A stretch of 64,000 nt of DNA from Branchiostoma floridae (taxonomy: Eukaryota > Chordata > Leptocardii > Amphioxiformes > Branchiostomatidae): contig NC_049995.1 of the NCBI RefSeq assembly GCF_000003815.2, positions 11,095,259-11,159,258 on the forward strand, read 5' to 3'. The notes below the pieces were generated by a model, which saw nothing but the letters and a program-made list of their open reading frames with translations, made no database searches and was not told where the DNA came from. Position 1 is the first letter of the stretch. Each line of letters starts with the position of its first letter. The position numbers and the translations under genes were made by a program. Positions 1 to 10,641 of this stretch are shown here, in pieces.

Positions 1-2
1 CA

Positions 3-290
3 TTACCTAAATCTCTGATACAAAAACTGCTTTCTCATAACTACATAAGTATAGATTCCTTGATCATTAATCCTGAAAGATTTCTGGTACAAAATGTATC
101 AAACACCTTCAATTACATATAACACCACAACAATACCTTACCTAAATCTCTGATACAAAAACTGCTTTCTCATTTTTTTTTAAGTTGAACTGTTCAGATT
201 CCTCTTTTAATAACAAATCCAGAAAGGTCCCTAGTATCAAAGACTGCAATTACGTGTAACACCACAGAAAAAAAATTACCTCAACTTCAA
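3..290. repeat. 135-bp tandem repeat, about two copies
   Basis: TTACCTAAATCTCTGATACA-AAAACTGCTTTCTCAT occurs at 3 and again at 138. AATTACATATAACACCACAA (111) recurs as AATTACGTGTAACACCACAG (250). The array may extend left of the window. Confidence 0.8.
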
Positions 291-2265
291 GCACTTGTTT
301 ACCTACAACAGAAGCATAGTCTACGTTGTGCTGGTTTAACACTATACATGTACTTTGTGAAACAACAAGCTGCAAAACCCAAGATCATAACCGTCTACAT
401 ACATACCTGGAGTGTGCTATAGCACTGAACCACGTTTCCTAGTATCAGCCGAGCCCTCCTCAAACAACACTCCCAAACACCCCACTTGTGCAAGTCTCAC
501 CTCGATACGACAGTAGTAAATGTACGGAGTTAAGCAGAACAAACGGAAGTGGTTAAATCCTGTCTATCTGACCCCCGTATTAATCATCAACCCACGCCGT
601 GCTACCACCGGACATGCTCACCTTTCCTCCGCTACCATTACGTCATCGCTTCCAACCGCGAATGTGGTTGTAAAGTCAATAATCCGCATAGTTCAGGAGT
701 GTTCCCCCCTTAGGAATGTACCATTTAAACATGGGTGAATTTCTCCTTTCGGTGCCGAGTTACGGATACGATTACTAGCGGCAAAAACGGTTCAGTCCGC
801 TGTATATATTCCTTACACCTGAACTATGTTTGCCCAGACAATGCTTGAGAGGCGCAATAATAGTTATGAAAAAGAGAGAGACATTCCGCCGCAAAGATTT
901 GGTTGTACGTCAACCAAGACAGAAGTGGTTTGACCCAATTATGCTGGACAAAATAAACACCCGTGGCTATTGTATAGTTATCCCACCACTTATGCGAGGT
1001 GTTATCCCAGATTAGATCAACAATAGCCCTAAGCCAATCAGACAATAGGCCTTTTGGTGTGAAAAAGGCTATTTAACAGTCTTTTGGACAAAAGTAGTTG
1101 ACTGGTGATGTTTGAAAAATAAACAGATCTAGAAAGTCTCAATAACAATATTTTGGTCAACCACCCCATCATTAGATATTAGAAAGCAATTAAAGGAAAA
1201 TTATCTTAGTTTATACCTAATGCACAAATAGCTGTGCTCAGCAATAATTTTACAAAGTTGACAAACTACAGACAAGGCCTTGCCTAATACTAGTTTCATT
1301 TTCAGCAATATTCAGAGACATGATGCTGAAAGACCAACAACTTGAACAAGAGTTTTCACCAGAAGAACATATATCATCTACAAACCCGGTAGCCAAAAAC
1401 ATAAATTTGCTTTTGCTGGTGTGTTTTTGTCTTTGTTCTCCTTCTTATGCCTGTAGCCAATCAGCATTCTGTACTGTCACATGATTGTGTCAGAGTGGCT
1501 TGACAAAAGGCTTGACAAAATTCCGCATTTTTGCAAAATTTTGCCTTTCCAGTTTTTAAAGAAAATTTCTGCACTGGCAGACCAAAACAAACTTCATATG
1601 GCACTTTTAAGGAGTGACTATGGTTAGGACGAAGCTCTCCTCCCAACCCTCTGATTTTATTACGTCCTTTTGTACCACGACCAAGCATCTGACCAGAAAG
1701 TTGACTTTCGGGCTCTGAAAAGCAGCTGTGGACATTTCCGGGATGGCTGGATGAGAATGTATTCTGCCAGCGCACAGCACTGACCTTGCAGGAAGGGACA
1801 GTTTGCTTAGTACTTCTAAATGTGCTCTGATCCGCAAACCAGCTTCTCTACTAATCTCCCAGGAGTCGACGGACACTATTCCACTAAGTTTTCCTATAGC
1901 AGCTTGCTTCCAACTTTAGAACATACAGATTCTACTTTGCAGACAGATTGAAACAAATTCTGCAGTTCGAAAAAAGCTGCTAGGACATCAAAAGTTACCG
2001 CTTACTCTATATTCCAATAACTATTGACAAGTCAAGAATCATCACCATAGCAAGTCCAGAACATAAGATATCAAAACCGAAGATATCAAAACCGTAAGTT
2101 CAGCTAACAAGCTGCTCCGAGGTTCCAAAAGAATGAATCCTGTCTTGACAGTGCTCTTATTAAAAGTCTGAATCTTTATTTTGAAATCCGTTAAAAAGTG
2201 AATAAAATGCAAATTTCAGAAAGTTGACTGTCTGGGTCCCCCTACAAATTCCAGACCTACAGTCG
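291..2265. other. No gene or repeat recognised
   Basis: Unique-looking sequence. Short frames near 0.5-1.05 kb and 1.46-1.88 kb show no domain, and no splice-bounded exon stood out. Confidence 0.45.
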
Positions 2266-2934
2266 CCCTTGGCAAACCATCAGTACTGAAACTCTACTGT
2301 TAAGTACTGATTGACTACTAACAGTAGAATTCTAGTAGATTTTCAGTAAATCGACTTCTACTGTCCTACTGAACCACTACTGACAAGTACTACGCCTATA
2401 TCTACTGTTCTTTTACTGTCAGAACAGTACTAAAATTCTACTGTTCTACTACTTGCCATCTACTGAATAGTTTGACCAATCAGATCACTACTGACATCTA
2501 CTGTTCAACTACTGGCCATCTACTGAGTTATCGACCAATCAGATCACTACTGGACATCTACTGATATCTTTTGACCAATCACAGTCTTTAAATTGTCAAT
2601 CTGTGATTGGTCCATTTGTACTTCAAATGTCAGTTGCATTTTGGCTCCATTTTGGAGATGGAGCCAGCCAGGGTAAGATGTCTGCTTGTCTCTCTGTGTG
2701 TAAACTTTATCTATAAAAACTCCAAGACAGTTTTGAAGTTAATGGTAATGAAGATTATGGTAAAAATGAAAAGGAGATGCTGTGAAGATTATAGCAAAAC
2801 ATAAAGGTAGGAAAATTTACCAAAAAAGTAAGTTATTTCAAAGTTTAATATCCCCCCCCCCCCCAGCCAGTGTCAATTGACATCAGACATTAATTAATGA
2901 TTGTTTGGACAAATTGATACATGACATGTAACAT

Positions 2935-3392
2935 ATACTGTAACAATGAAACTACTTCTGCCCACCCACCCCCTCCCCTCAGAGTGACCTTGAAGTTCAT
3001 ACACAGTAACAATGAGTCCACTTCTGCCCCCCTCCCCCCAGAATGACCTTGAAGTCCATATACTGTAACAATGAGTCCACTTCTGCCCCCCTCCCCCATG
3101 CAAATTGCCTGACCTTGAGCAGGTTGTTGCAGAGAGTGTCTCCAGGTTGGTGAGAATTGTTGGACGTGACAGGCTGAGCTTCTGCACCTGTTTGGTGCCC
3201 AGGTTCTGTTTCACCAGTTCAAAGTTTATACCCCCTCCCCAGCCAGTGTTAATTGAATCAGACATTGATTGTTTCAACAAATTTATAATACATGTATCAT
3301 TGTCCAATTACAGGCTGCAACAATTTATGAGTCCACTTCTGCCCCCCTCCCCCCAGAATGACCTTCGTTGTTCATATACTGTAACTGTTATT
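2935..3392. repeat. 63-bp CT-rich minisatellite, two clusters
   Basis: ACTGTAACAATGAGTCCACT-TCTGCCCCCCTCCCCCCAGA-ATGACCTTGAAGTCCATAT occurs about 2.6 times at 2935-3100 and once more at about 3325-3390. The mirrored frames on the minus strand are repeat artefacts. Confidence 0.8.
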
Positions 3393-3746
3393 TAGACAAA
3401 TTTATACATTGAACAAGGCACAGCATACTGAGTGAAACGGTAAGTTAAATGTGAATAGTAAATGCAACACCATGTATCAGAGAGAGTAAAATGATTGACT
3501 GACTGTTTACCCCCCATTCTCTAAGCCAAAGTCAATTTGATATTGTATCAAGCATGGATTATTTGAACATTATACTTAGTATCTTATCAATGTGCATACA
3601 TGTAACACTTGATAAGAAATTACTTCTTAAGTTAAATGATGTAATTACTGCTAATGTCCATTTTCTGCTTTTGTGCTGAGTACTAATGCACATGTTCTGT
3701 GTTCTCCATGAATGCTTGAGGGTCATATTGTTTACAATTCTTGGAT

Positions 3747-3985
3747 TTACTGTGTGTCAGTAGATATTTCGTAGTCAGTGTCAGTAGATATTTACTATGT
3801 GTCAGTGGATATTTAGTAGTTATCTACTGTGTGTCAGTAGATATTTAGTAGTCATCTACTATGTGTCAGTAGATATTTAGTAGTCATCCACTGTGTGTCA
3901 GTAGATATTTAGTAGTCATCTACTGTGTGTCAGTAGATATTTAGTAGTCATCTACTGTGTGTCAGTAGATATTTAGTAGTCATCT
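3747..3985. repeat. 32-bp minisatellite inside the element
   Basis: Eight units of GTCAGTAGATATTTAGTAGT-CATCTACTGTGT. The last five are nearly identical; the first two are shortened. Each unit contains an inverted pair (CAGTAGAT / ATCTACTG), so single strands could form a chain of hairpins. Confidence 0.9.
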
Positions 3986-4219
3986 ACTGTTTCCCCAATA
4001 AGTATCTACTGATTATTTACTGATTTTCCACTGAGTATTTACTGTTTTTCTACTACGTCAGTACTGGAAATTTGCATAAAGTGTGAATAATTAGTAGATA
4101 TTGACAGTACTAGATAGTTACTATTCAGTAGATAGACAGTAGATTTTTCAGTACTAAACAGTAGTCAGCCAGTACTTAACAGTAGATTTTCAGTACTGGT
4201 GGTTTCCCAAGGGTGCTCA

Positions 4220-4817
4220 CGAGTCCAAATATTCTTCAAAAGAACATGCCCCCCCCCCCAACAAAATCCTTGTTATGTACAGTTATGACTAGAGATTTAC
4301 AAAATATCAAAAAAACATTACAAATTCAATGCCAGAGAAACATTGGAGACTTTTTCCAGAATGATTCATTATATTCAGATATTAACAACGAACAACAACT
4401 TCGACAAGATAATATTCCCTTGGGGCTGACTTTTGACTTCATCTCAAATGTTGTTATGGAAGTTGCAACATTCTCCAACAGTTAAAATTTGAATGGGAAC
4501 GGATAGGACCAACCATATGTGCCAGATGAGAAGAAGGGGTGATGACAACAACCCTAAGAACTGGGCTGTGCTCTAGCCCTGCCCCTGACCTATCCCGACA
4601 TGGTCAAGACAAATTTGTTCCATCTTGGTCCAAGAGACACAAACACATGTCTGTGCCGACTGTAAACACCTTGTTTCTGTGCCCCGGGTAGAGGCTTGGT
4701 GAGACACATGTTTATCCATCTCACCACAGTCCCACAGCAACTTTTTACAACAGACTGTGCTAGAGTAGTGGTACCGTATCCAGTGTGGTGGGGTTTCAAA
4801 GCGTTTGGCTCAAAGCA
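4220..4817. other. No gene recognised
   Basis: An AT-rich stretch (4250-4490) with a short open frame, then a GC-richer block (4560-4760) whose minus strand resembles SINE body sequence (ATACGGTACCACTACTCTAG). Nothing can be named with confidence. Confidence 0.35.
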
Positions 4818-4860
4818 CAGACTCAAACCTAGGATCTCAGAGATCCTAGGTTTGAGTCTG
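4818..4860. repeat. 43-bp perfect palindrome
   Basis: Two 21-base arms (CAGACTCAAACCTAGGATCT... and its complement) around one base at 4839. It lies at the junction of two SINE-like blocks facing opposite ways. That fits head-to-head insertion or an inverted duplication of a tRNA-like 'GGTTTGAGTCTG' segment. Confidence 0.85.
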
Positions 4861-5075
4861 ATATACTCTTTAAGTCTTACATAATTTTTGTGCCCTTGGG
4901 AACGGCACTTATCACAAATTTCCTCACTTCACTCAGGTGAAAACAAGTACCTAGCTTCCATTAGATAGGACCGTATTTGATTAAATCCACACCTCTTGTA
5001 CGCAAAAGAACCCACCACACTTACTGAAAAAATTAGAGGTCCTTCCCGGGGTAAGTGGATCAAATAAATCTGTCT
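4861..5075 (+). repeat. SINE tail block
   Basis: GTGCCCTTGGGAACGGCACT, then TTTCCTCACTTCACTCAGGT-GAAAAC, then AAGAACCCACCACACTTACT are blocks repeated in other SINE copies of this window (14.3 kb, 29.65 kb). Confidence 0.6.
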
Positions 5076-5453
5076 AGCTATGCAGCCTGTATTGTTCAGT
5101 GCAAACTTGGTGTGTTGCAATTTTTACCTATAAAACCTGCTACAGTGTACAAAAATCTCTCACACAATAGCAGATGACATGCCAAACTACATACAATTGC
5201 AGCAAGGGGATTGTGAATTCCTGGTATAGCTGCCATTCCAGCAAACATACGCACAAGACCAACTACAATACTGTCAGGTGACCCTCCTTCCCAGATGTAA
5301 AAAACATTCGTCAGTCTACACAATAGGATAAATCTAACCTTTTCACCACATTGCAATGGATAACTTAGAAACTGAGATGACAATCACCCTCATACAAGTC
5401 AGAATCTGTATGCTTGCAATCTGTCCTTCTTTCAACTCCAAGTCTTTCTTGCG

Positions 5454-5605
5454 GGACTCTATCCGGAAACTGACTTGACAGTTCTCTGGAAACTAGAATC
5501 AGCAGTGAGCTGCCCTCAATTCCTCTTTTCTCTATCTGGGATTCTATCTGGAAACTGATTTGATGTATGACCAGTATGACAGTTCTAGGGAACTAGAGTG
5601 AGCAC
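5454..5605. repeat. Tandem duplication, about 85 bp
   Basis: ACTCTATCCGGAAACTGACT-TGA...GACAGTTCTCTGGAAACTAG-A and ATTCTATCTGGAAACTGATT-TGA...GACAGTTCTAGGGAACTAG-A are two copies with an indel. Confidence 0.65.
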
Positions 5606-6672
5606 ACAGTGCTGTGACATCCTCCACATGTGCAGTCCAACTGTTCAATATATACAACTGGCCTGAGCAACAGTTGGCAGGACGCACAGGTCAAGTTGGC
5701 AACTGTTCCGCAAAATTCCTTTTCTCCATGTTTTTGTACTAGAGTCACTTTTACATTTGAGATGAGTCCATTTGAAAGTAGGGGTGGTCTACAAACTTCT
5801 GTAGGACTCAAGATATGAAGTACTTTTTTTCAGATTATCAATTATCTTAAATTCTTAGTTTGATTATATGGATGACATCCTCTGGGAACCCAAAACTAAT
5901 GCAAGAATGCAATTTAAAAAAAAAAGTTGCCTTCATAATAAAATCTGAGTATGTTATACCAAGGAGATTGAAAAGGAGGACGTCCTTGGGTATACCGAAC
6001 AATAGATTCTTCATTTTGTTCTTTCGTACCTTTCTTCGTCCTTGGAATTGACCTTGACATTTCTACGACATCAGTAACCTTTTTCCGATATACATAGCAG
6101 GGCTTGAAGTTCATTTTTTCGGATTAGGCACACTGGTGCAACCTAAAAAATGGACAAACAGACACATTGACAGACTGACAGACAAGTCGAAAAGTGACTT
6201 CCACCCGCCCCCCCCCCCCCAAAAAAAGCAAGCGCCTTGGTTCCAAACTTGAATCATACATACCACAAGTGGTTGCACGTAACCTCCTATTGGCTATTGT
6301 GTCATCCCTCCGAAATATGCAGTCTCCAATTAGAGATTCATTCCAGGCGACTTGAACAGAACACCACAGTCTGCCCCTTTGACTTACCAAGTATGTCTCC
6401 CTTCCAAACCATTTAGCACTTAATGCTGCTGTGTTCTCCCGCACTATTAAAAGATCATTTGCAAAACATGCTGCGATCTTTTGTAACCTATGAAAGTATG
6501 TGCCTTGCAGGGATTGGCAGTGCTCGAAATCCTTTTTTCAGCCAGGTTGTCTAGGCGGAAACCTGAGTCAAAAGCGAGGTTGCGCCATCAATATTTCAGG
6601 TTGCCCCACTAAGTTATTACTTTCTTCAAATCAGCTACTCATTCGTTACCTTTTTTTCCAGTTACAAGTAAC

Positions 6673-6748
6673 TACAGTCAAACCTGTCTATAGTGGCCAC
6701 TCAAGGGACTGGAGAAATGTGGTCACTCAAGACAGGTGGCCTCTGTAG
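6673..6748. repeat. Solo left end of a pogo-like element
   Basis: TA-CAGTCAAACCTGTCTATAG-TGGCCACTC followed by GTGGTCACTCAAGACAGGTG-GCC matches the terminal words of the 28474-29407 element. No right end found within 1 kb. A nearby GCAGTGCTCGAAATCC (6508) and AGCAGGGCTTGAAGTTC (6090) resemble hAT CAGGGCTCGAAAT ends. Confidence 0.5.
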
Positions 6749-7934
6749 AGAAAATGTTAATCAATTGACACATGTTTGCAGTACCCACTAATCTTTCTCA
6801 CCAAGTAGATCTAACATTGCCAAAGTCAAATCTACCGAAAATGATGGATATTGCCATGCACAATGTTGGTAAATTCGCCGACAAACACTTGAACTCTAAA
6901 GTTCAAGAAACACGTACCTTCCGCTATTAAATGTCAAAATGACCCTGTCGGGAAATCCAAATCCCCCGCAAACTATGATTACGGCCACTGTATGGTCGCA
7001 ATAGGCAATTGTTTACTGGGATTAATTGCACCAACCAAAATGTTGTTGCATTTGCAAGTGGGTATTTTGAGCACTGTTTAGAGTTCTATGGTCAGGATAC
7101 TAGTGCTGCTGGGGGCATATGAGGGGAAAGGGACAGTTATAAGTAGACTCCAGTACAATCAGCCATGATAAGAAACATTTAAGGACATTGTACCACAGAA
7201 CCCACCCCCTCCCCCTTCTTGCACACAGCTGTGTTTCATTACTTTTAAACCAAACGCTTTATGACAAGAAAACGTTTACCCTACAAGACCTAACGTACCT
7301 ACCATGCATCTCATACTATGAGAAATTTATAGAACTGCCCCAAAATACTGCAAATTCTCTTACTTTCCCTCTATGGTATAAAGGAAAAAGAGGTGTTTGC
7401 TGTGTTTCGAATTTTGCACTTGAAACAAATAATATTCGTGGTATCTTAGCATGAAAGTTCATCACAGGTTATCTGGCATTTACCACCCTCTGCTACAGTC
7501 ACGTGTCTCCAACATCACGTTCGGAAGCTACAGTAGACGGGTCCATTCCGTGAACAAGGCTGATGGTAATTTTTGATTTGGGGTAAGTCCTAATCAAATT
7601 TAGTGTAGGTAAGGTAAAGTTGAGTTTTTCCACAAATATTCGTGGTGTCATGAATTGGAGGAAGATACTGAAAAAAAACATGAAAATACAAACACAACAA
7701 AAGTTTTAATATTTACAGTTTATTGTTGTCCCAAGGCCAGAGGTAGCTACCTGAGGGTAATTTAGTAGTCTGGGGCATCGGTTTAACCTTTAGAATACTG
7801 AGTTATGTTCCTTGGCAATTGCTGCAGGCTACTGCCCAGTTTCAATCTACAAATGTAAATAAAGATGAGCCAACTGACGCTATGTTGTTATGGATCAAAG
7901 AAAGTTGCTTCTACTAAGTTCTAGCTTATACTAC

Positions 7935-8165
7935 AGTCACATTTCCAAACTGGCCAAGCGCAGATGTTTGAGAAGACAATACATAAAAGTGATCATCATC
8001 ATAATCCGGTCGTTCTGGTTGCAAAGAATATACAGTCAAAATTACAGTCACGCCTAGTTTTTTTAATGTTTTGTGTGTTTTATTGTATTTTATATATTAT
8101 TTTTTTATACGTTTTGTGTTCAGAACTTCCCAAAGCTACCCAGCCAGGCTTTAGTTTGGAATATT
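7935..8165. mobile_element. MITE, 'CACATTTCCAAACTGGCC' family
   Basis: CAGTCACATTTCCAAACTGG-CCAAGC at the left faces CCAGCCAGGCTTTAGTTTGG-AATAT at the right, an imperfect inverted pair. Same family as 58561-58738. The middle is AT-rich. Confidence 0.5.
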
Positions 8166-8199
8166 TGATGGTAGCATCACACAGGCTCAAATGAAAAAC

Positions 8200-8950
8200 A
8201 CTGAACTACCATGAAAGAAATGTTTAAAGATGGATCTCTCCTGTTTTAATCTAAAAAGGGACCATTCAATGAGCTTCCATTCAGAGCCCTGTCTGCTGAA
8301 ATGACAATTGACAGTGCATTGCGTCAAACCAAGGTTTCTATAAATTGATAGTACAGATATTGATAGACCACCATGACCAAAATAACAGCCTCTATTTCAA
8401 ACTCTCAGCATGCTTCATGGACCTCCATTTTCTGAAAATTTGGTATTGAATTGGTTTGTCGCCATAGTAATTTAGTAACTACTACAAATGTACCTTCAAC
8501 CAAGGAGGTTCAAAACTACATTCTGTTCTAGTGTTGGGCTAAAACAAGCAGACACAAAGCAATTGAGGATGGATGGCATGCTAGAATCTACGGCCTAGCA
8601 GAGGGAAAATACAGAACTCCACAAATATATGGTTCCTAGGAAAGCGGATACAAAGTGCAAGTTATGAGCTAAAAAGGGACATAATAACATCAAATCTAAC
8701 CAAAATGGGTAACAAAGAAGTAGAAATTTTACCCCTTCTTTCTCAGACAAATTTATTGTGAACAAATCATAAAAAATATCCATACAAACTACAAAATTCA
8801 ACCTTAGTGTTAAACTATCTTGGCAAACTTCCATAATCAACTTTAGGCATTGACAAACAATTGGAAAAAGCTCAGATGTCCTTTGCCAAGCTGAGCCAGA
8901 ATCGGAACACCAAAACTGACATCTTCAACAATGGCTTCTGCATCACCCAT
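8200..8950. other. No gene recognised
   Basis: AT-rich sequence. At 8846-8935 the plus strand can be read as GIDKQLEKAQMSFAKLSQNR, faintly like the post-RT region of non-LTR elements, but too short and too decayed to call. Confidence 0.35.
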
Positions 8951-9041
8951 CTCACAACAATGAACTCCTAAACACTTTATAAACGACTCCTAACATCCAT
9001 TCACAAAGCATACACACATTGGCGCCGAGTGATAAACTTAC

Positions 9042-9331
9042 CGCATCAAATCTGGCAACAAAATCGGGCAAAAGTCGTGGAATTTTCGCAACCAGCTGCC
9101 TAGTAGAAGCGGTGCACATGAGTAGACTGCAAGAGAAGTCTGTATGACAATAGCTGCTCCCAACACTGTGCATTTCCATACTGAGTTCACGACCCCAGAG
9201 GGGGTGTATTGTCAGGTATTTTGGGTGCATTTCCATAATCATTTGTTCCTGGGGAAATCTGGGGAAGCGGCAGAGGAACTGCCTATTGACATGCAGAGCA
9301 ATAACAAATCCCTTTTTCATGCTAATCAGCA
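9042..9331 (-). CDS. Candidate coding exon in a 174-codon open frame
   Basis: The frame is open from 9476 to 8952. Within it, TTCATTCTCACTTTACTAG is a fair acceptor and GATGCG-GTAAGT a strong donor, bounding 290 open bases. The product contains VNRQFLCRFPRFPQEQMIM, SYCHTDFSCSLLMCT and QLVAKIPRLLPDFVARF. It is cysteine-containing and not low-complexity, but no family is recognised. A hydrophobic MMTKFILTLLVLISM lies just ahead, and if translated would look like a signal peptide. May be chance. Confidence 0.25.
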
Positions 9332-9659
9332 CTAGTAAAGTGAGAATGAATTTAGTCATCATTGACCTTTTGTTAGACTGGCAATTCAAGTGCACTTCAT
9401 TGTAGATTGCACTTTGTATATTAATGATAAGAAAACAGCAGATTTCCTCATTGTAAAGATAAGAGTAGCACTTCACTGAGAAAACTTATTCATTTTGATA
9501 AGCTAACTATATAGCTAAACCCATACATTACAATCACGATACTTTCCTTAGGAATGTAACATTCAACCATTTTCATGATACGTCGATGTAGGTTAGACAT
9601 CCAGGTAATAAGATACGCCAAAAATAGTTACTCAAGCAACTGGATATGGTTTTGAAACG

Positions 9660-9701
9660 GTCAGACGTTTCGGAAAGAATCCACTTTCCTTCGTCAGTGA
9701 C
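9660..9701 (-). ncRNA. Hammerhead-like ribozyme motif, 3' pLTR copy
   Basis: Identical 42-base motif on the minus strand, the sense strand of the element: GTCA - CTGACGA - GGAAAG loop CTTTCC - GAAA - CGTC - TGAC. All core positions are conserved. Being sense to the GIY-YIG ORF, this is the copy that would act in an element transcript. Confidence 0.65.
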
Positions 9702-9922
9702 ACTGAAGTGATCTGCAAGAAACAGGTCTTTTATACTCTAACTTTGAATGAAGACAATTTCAGATGTCCAATAGGAAAGGTTGTAAGACAATTCAGACTG
9801 AAGACAATTTGGATTCCAAAGAAAACAAAGCTAAGCCAAAGTCAAGCTGAAGACAATTCGGATTTCAAAGGATATCAAGGCTAAGACAGTTAATGCAAAT
9901 GAGTCAATTAGCTCCTGTTGTT

Positions 9923-10537
9923 TTAGTTACAGGAGCTAAAAGTTTTGTTGGGGGGGGGTAGTGCTATGTCCCAAGTGCCGGAAAGTTCCATGCGTAGCCC
10001 CCCTTTTCTGTTGAGGGTGGGATTGTATATTCTCTCATATATGGCCTCTCTAACTCCCCGTTCAAACCAGCGGGCTTCACGGTCTAGGATGTCGGTAGAT
10101 TGGAGGTTGAAGGAATGTCCTTGGTTGTGTTGTAGGTGGTTGAAAATAGCAGAAGAGTTGCCGTTGGCCTTCGGTTTGCAATGTTCTTGGTATCTTGCTT
10201 TTAGTGGACGACTAGTCTCACCAATGTATGTGTTGTTACAGTTAGGTTCCTCGCATTTGAGTCTGTAGATTACATTGGCCTTAGTACCTTTCTGTGGTTT
10301 GTCTTTTGGATGTACCAGTTTGTGTCGGAGGGTTGAGTGAGGTTTGAAGTTAGTGGCGATGTTGAAGTTTTGGAAGATCCGTCTGAGTTTTTCCGAAACT
10401 CCTTGAACATAGGGGATGGTAATGTTGGCTTTCTTTCTGTCGGTCAATGGTTTGCAATTGGCTGTTTTCTTTGAGTGGTCCGAGGGTTTGAGGGCTTTGT
10501 TGAAGGTCCAGTTTTGGTAACCTTTCCTATTGGACAT
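9923..10537 (-). CDS. GIY-YIG endonuclease domain of a Penelope-like element (partial)
   Basis: 204 codons. The sequence has VIYRLKC (GIY position), then CEEPNCNNTYIGETSRPL (YIG with the cysteine-rich insertion typical of PLEs). Next come KARYQEH, IFNHLQHNQGHSF, a catalytic-type glutamate in DREARWFERGVREAIYE, and NPTLNRKGGL near the end. In a full element this domain follows the reverse transcriptase and nicks target DNA. Here the RT part is missing, and the first codons lie in the inverted repeat. The frame itself is intact and ends in TAA. Probably not a complete protein. Confidence 0.85.
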   Translation of the reverse strand: MSNRKGYQNWTFNKALKPSDHSKKTANCKPLTDRKKANITIPYVQGVSEKLRRIFQNFNIATNFKPHSTLRHKLVHPKDKPQKGTKANVIYRLKCEEPNCNNTYIGETSRPLKARYQEHCKPKANGNSSAIFNHLQHNQGHSFNLQSTDILDREARWFERGVREAIYERIYNPTLNRKGGLRMELSGTWDIALPPPNKTFSSCN

Positions 10538-10599
10538 CTGAAATTGTCTTCATTCATAGTTAGAGTATAAAAGACCTGTTTCTTGCAGATCACTTCAGT

Positions 10600-10641
10600 G
10601 TCACTGACGAAGGAAAGTGGATTCTTTCCGAAACGTCTGAC
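10600..10641 (+). ncRNA. Hammerhead-like ribozyme motif, 5' inverted pLTR copy
   Basis: Stem I GTCA (10600-10603) pairs with TGAC (10638-10641). Core CTGACGA is at 10604-10610. Stem II is GGAAAG/CTTTCC (10612-10617 with 10624-10629). GAAA is at 10630-10633, then C-G and the UC cleavage site (GTC, 10635-10637). Stem III has only two pairs and no loop, as described for PLE hammerheads, which are thought to act as dimers. This copy is antisense to the ORF. Confidence 0.65.

Larger units (their letters stand above)
2266..4214. mobile_element. 1.95-kb TIR element with CTACTG-rich subterminal repeats
   Basis: The left end CCCTTGGCAAACCATCAGTA-CTGAAACTCTACTGTTAAGTACTG is mirrored at the right end (inverse CCCTTGGGAAACCACCAGTA-CTGAAAATCTACTGTTAAGTACTG). 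Both flanks (about 2280-2590 and 3730-4200) are packed with TACTG/CAGTA words. The left one also repeats GACCAATCAGATCACTACTG. Subterminal repeat arrays of this kind are seen in CACTA-like elements, but the terminus and target duplication do not confirm that. A minus-strand stretch at about 3110-3215 (FELVKQNLGTKQVQKLSLSR, then PTILTNLETLSATTCSR, ending CTCAAG-GTCAGG) might be a remnant exon. Confidence 0.7.

Noticed and set aside
6490-6720. hAT-like ends GCAGTGCTCGAAATCC and AGCAGGGCTTGAAG as a complete element
   Set aside because: No matching right end or 8-bp duplication could be placed; only noted beside the solo pogo-like end.
8846-8950. Possible reverse transcriptase remnant (GIDKQLEKAQMSFAKLSQ)
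   Set aside because: Too short, with no motif beyond a loose resemblance; stops follow in all frames.
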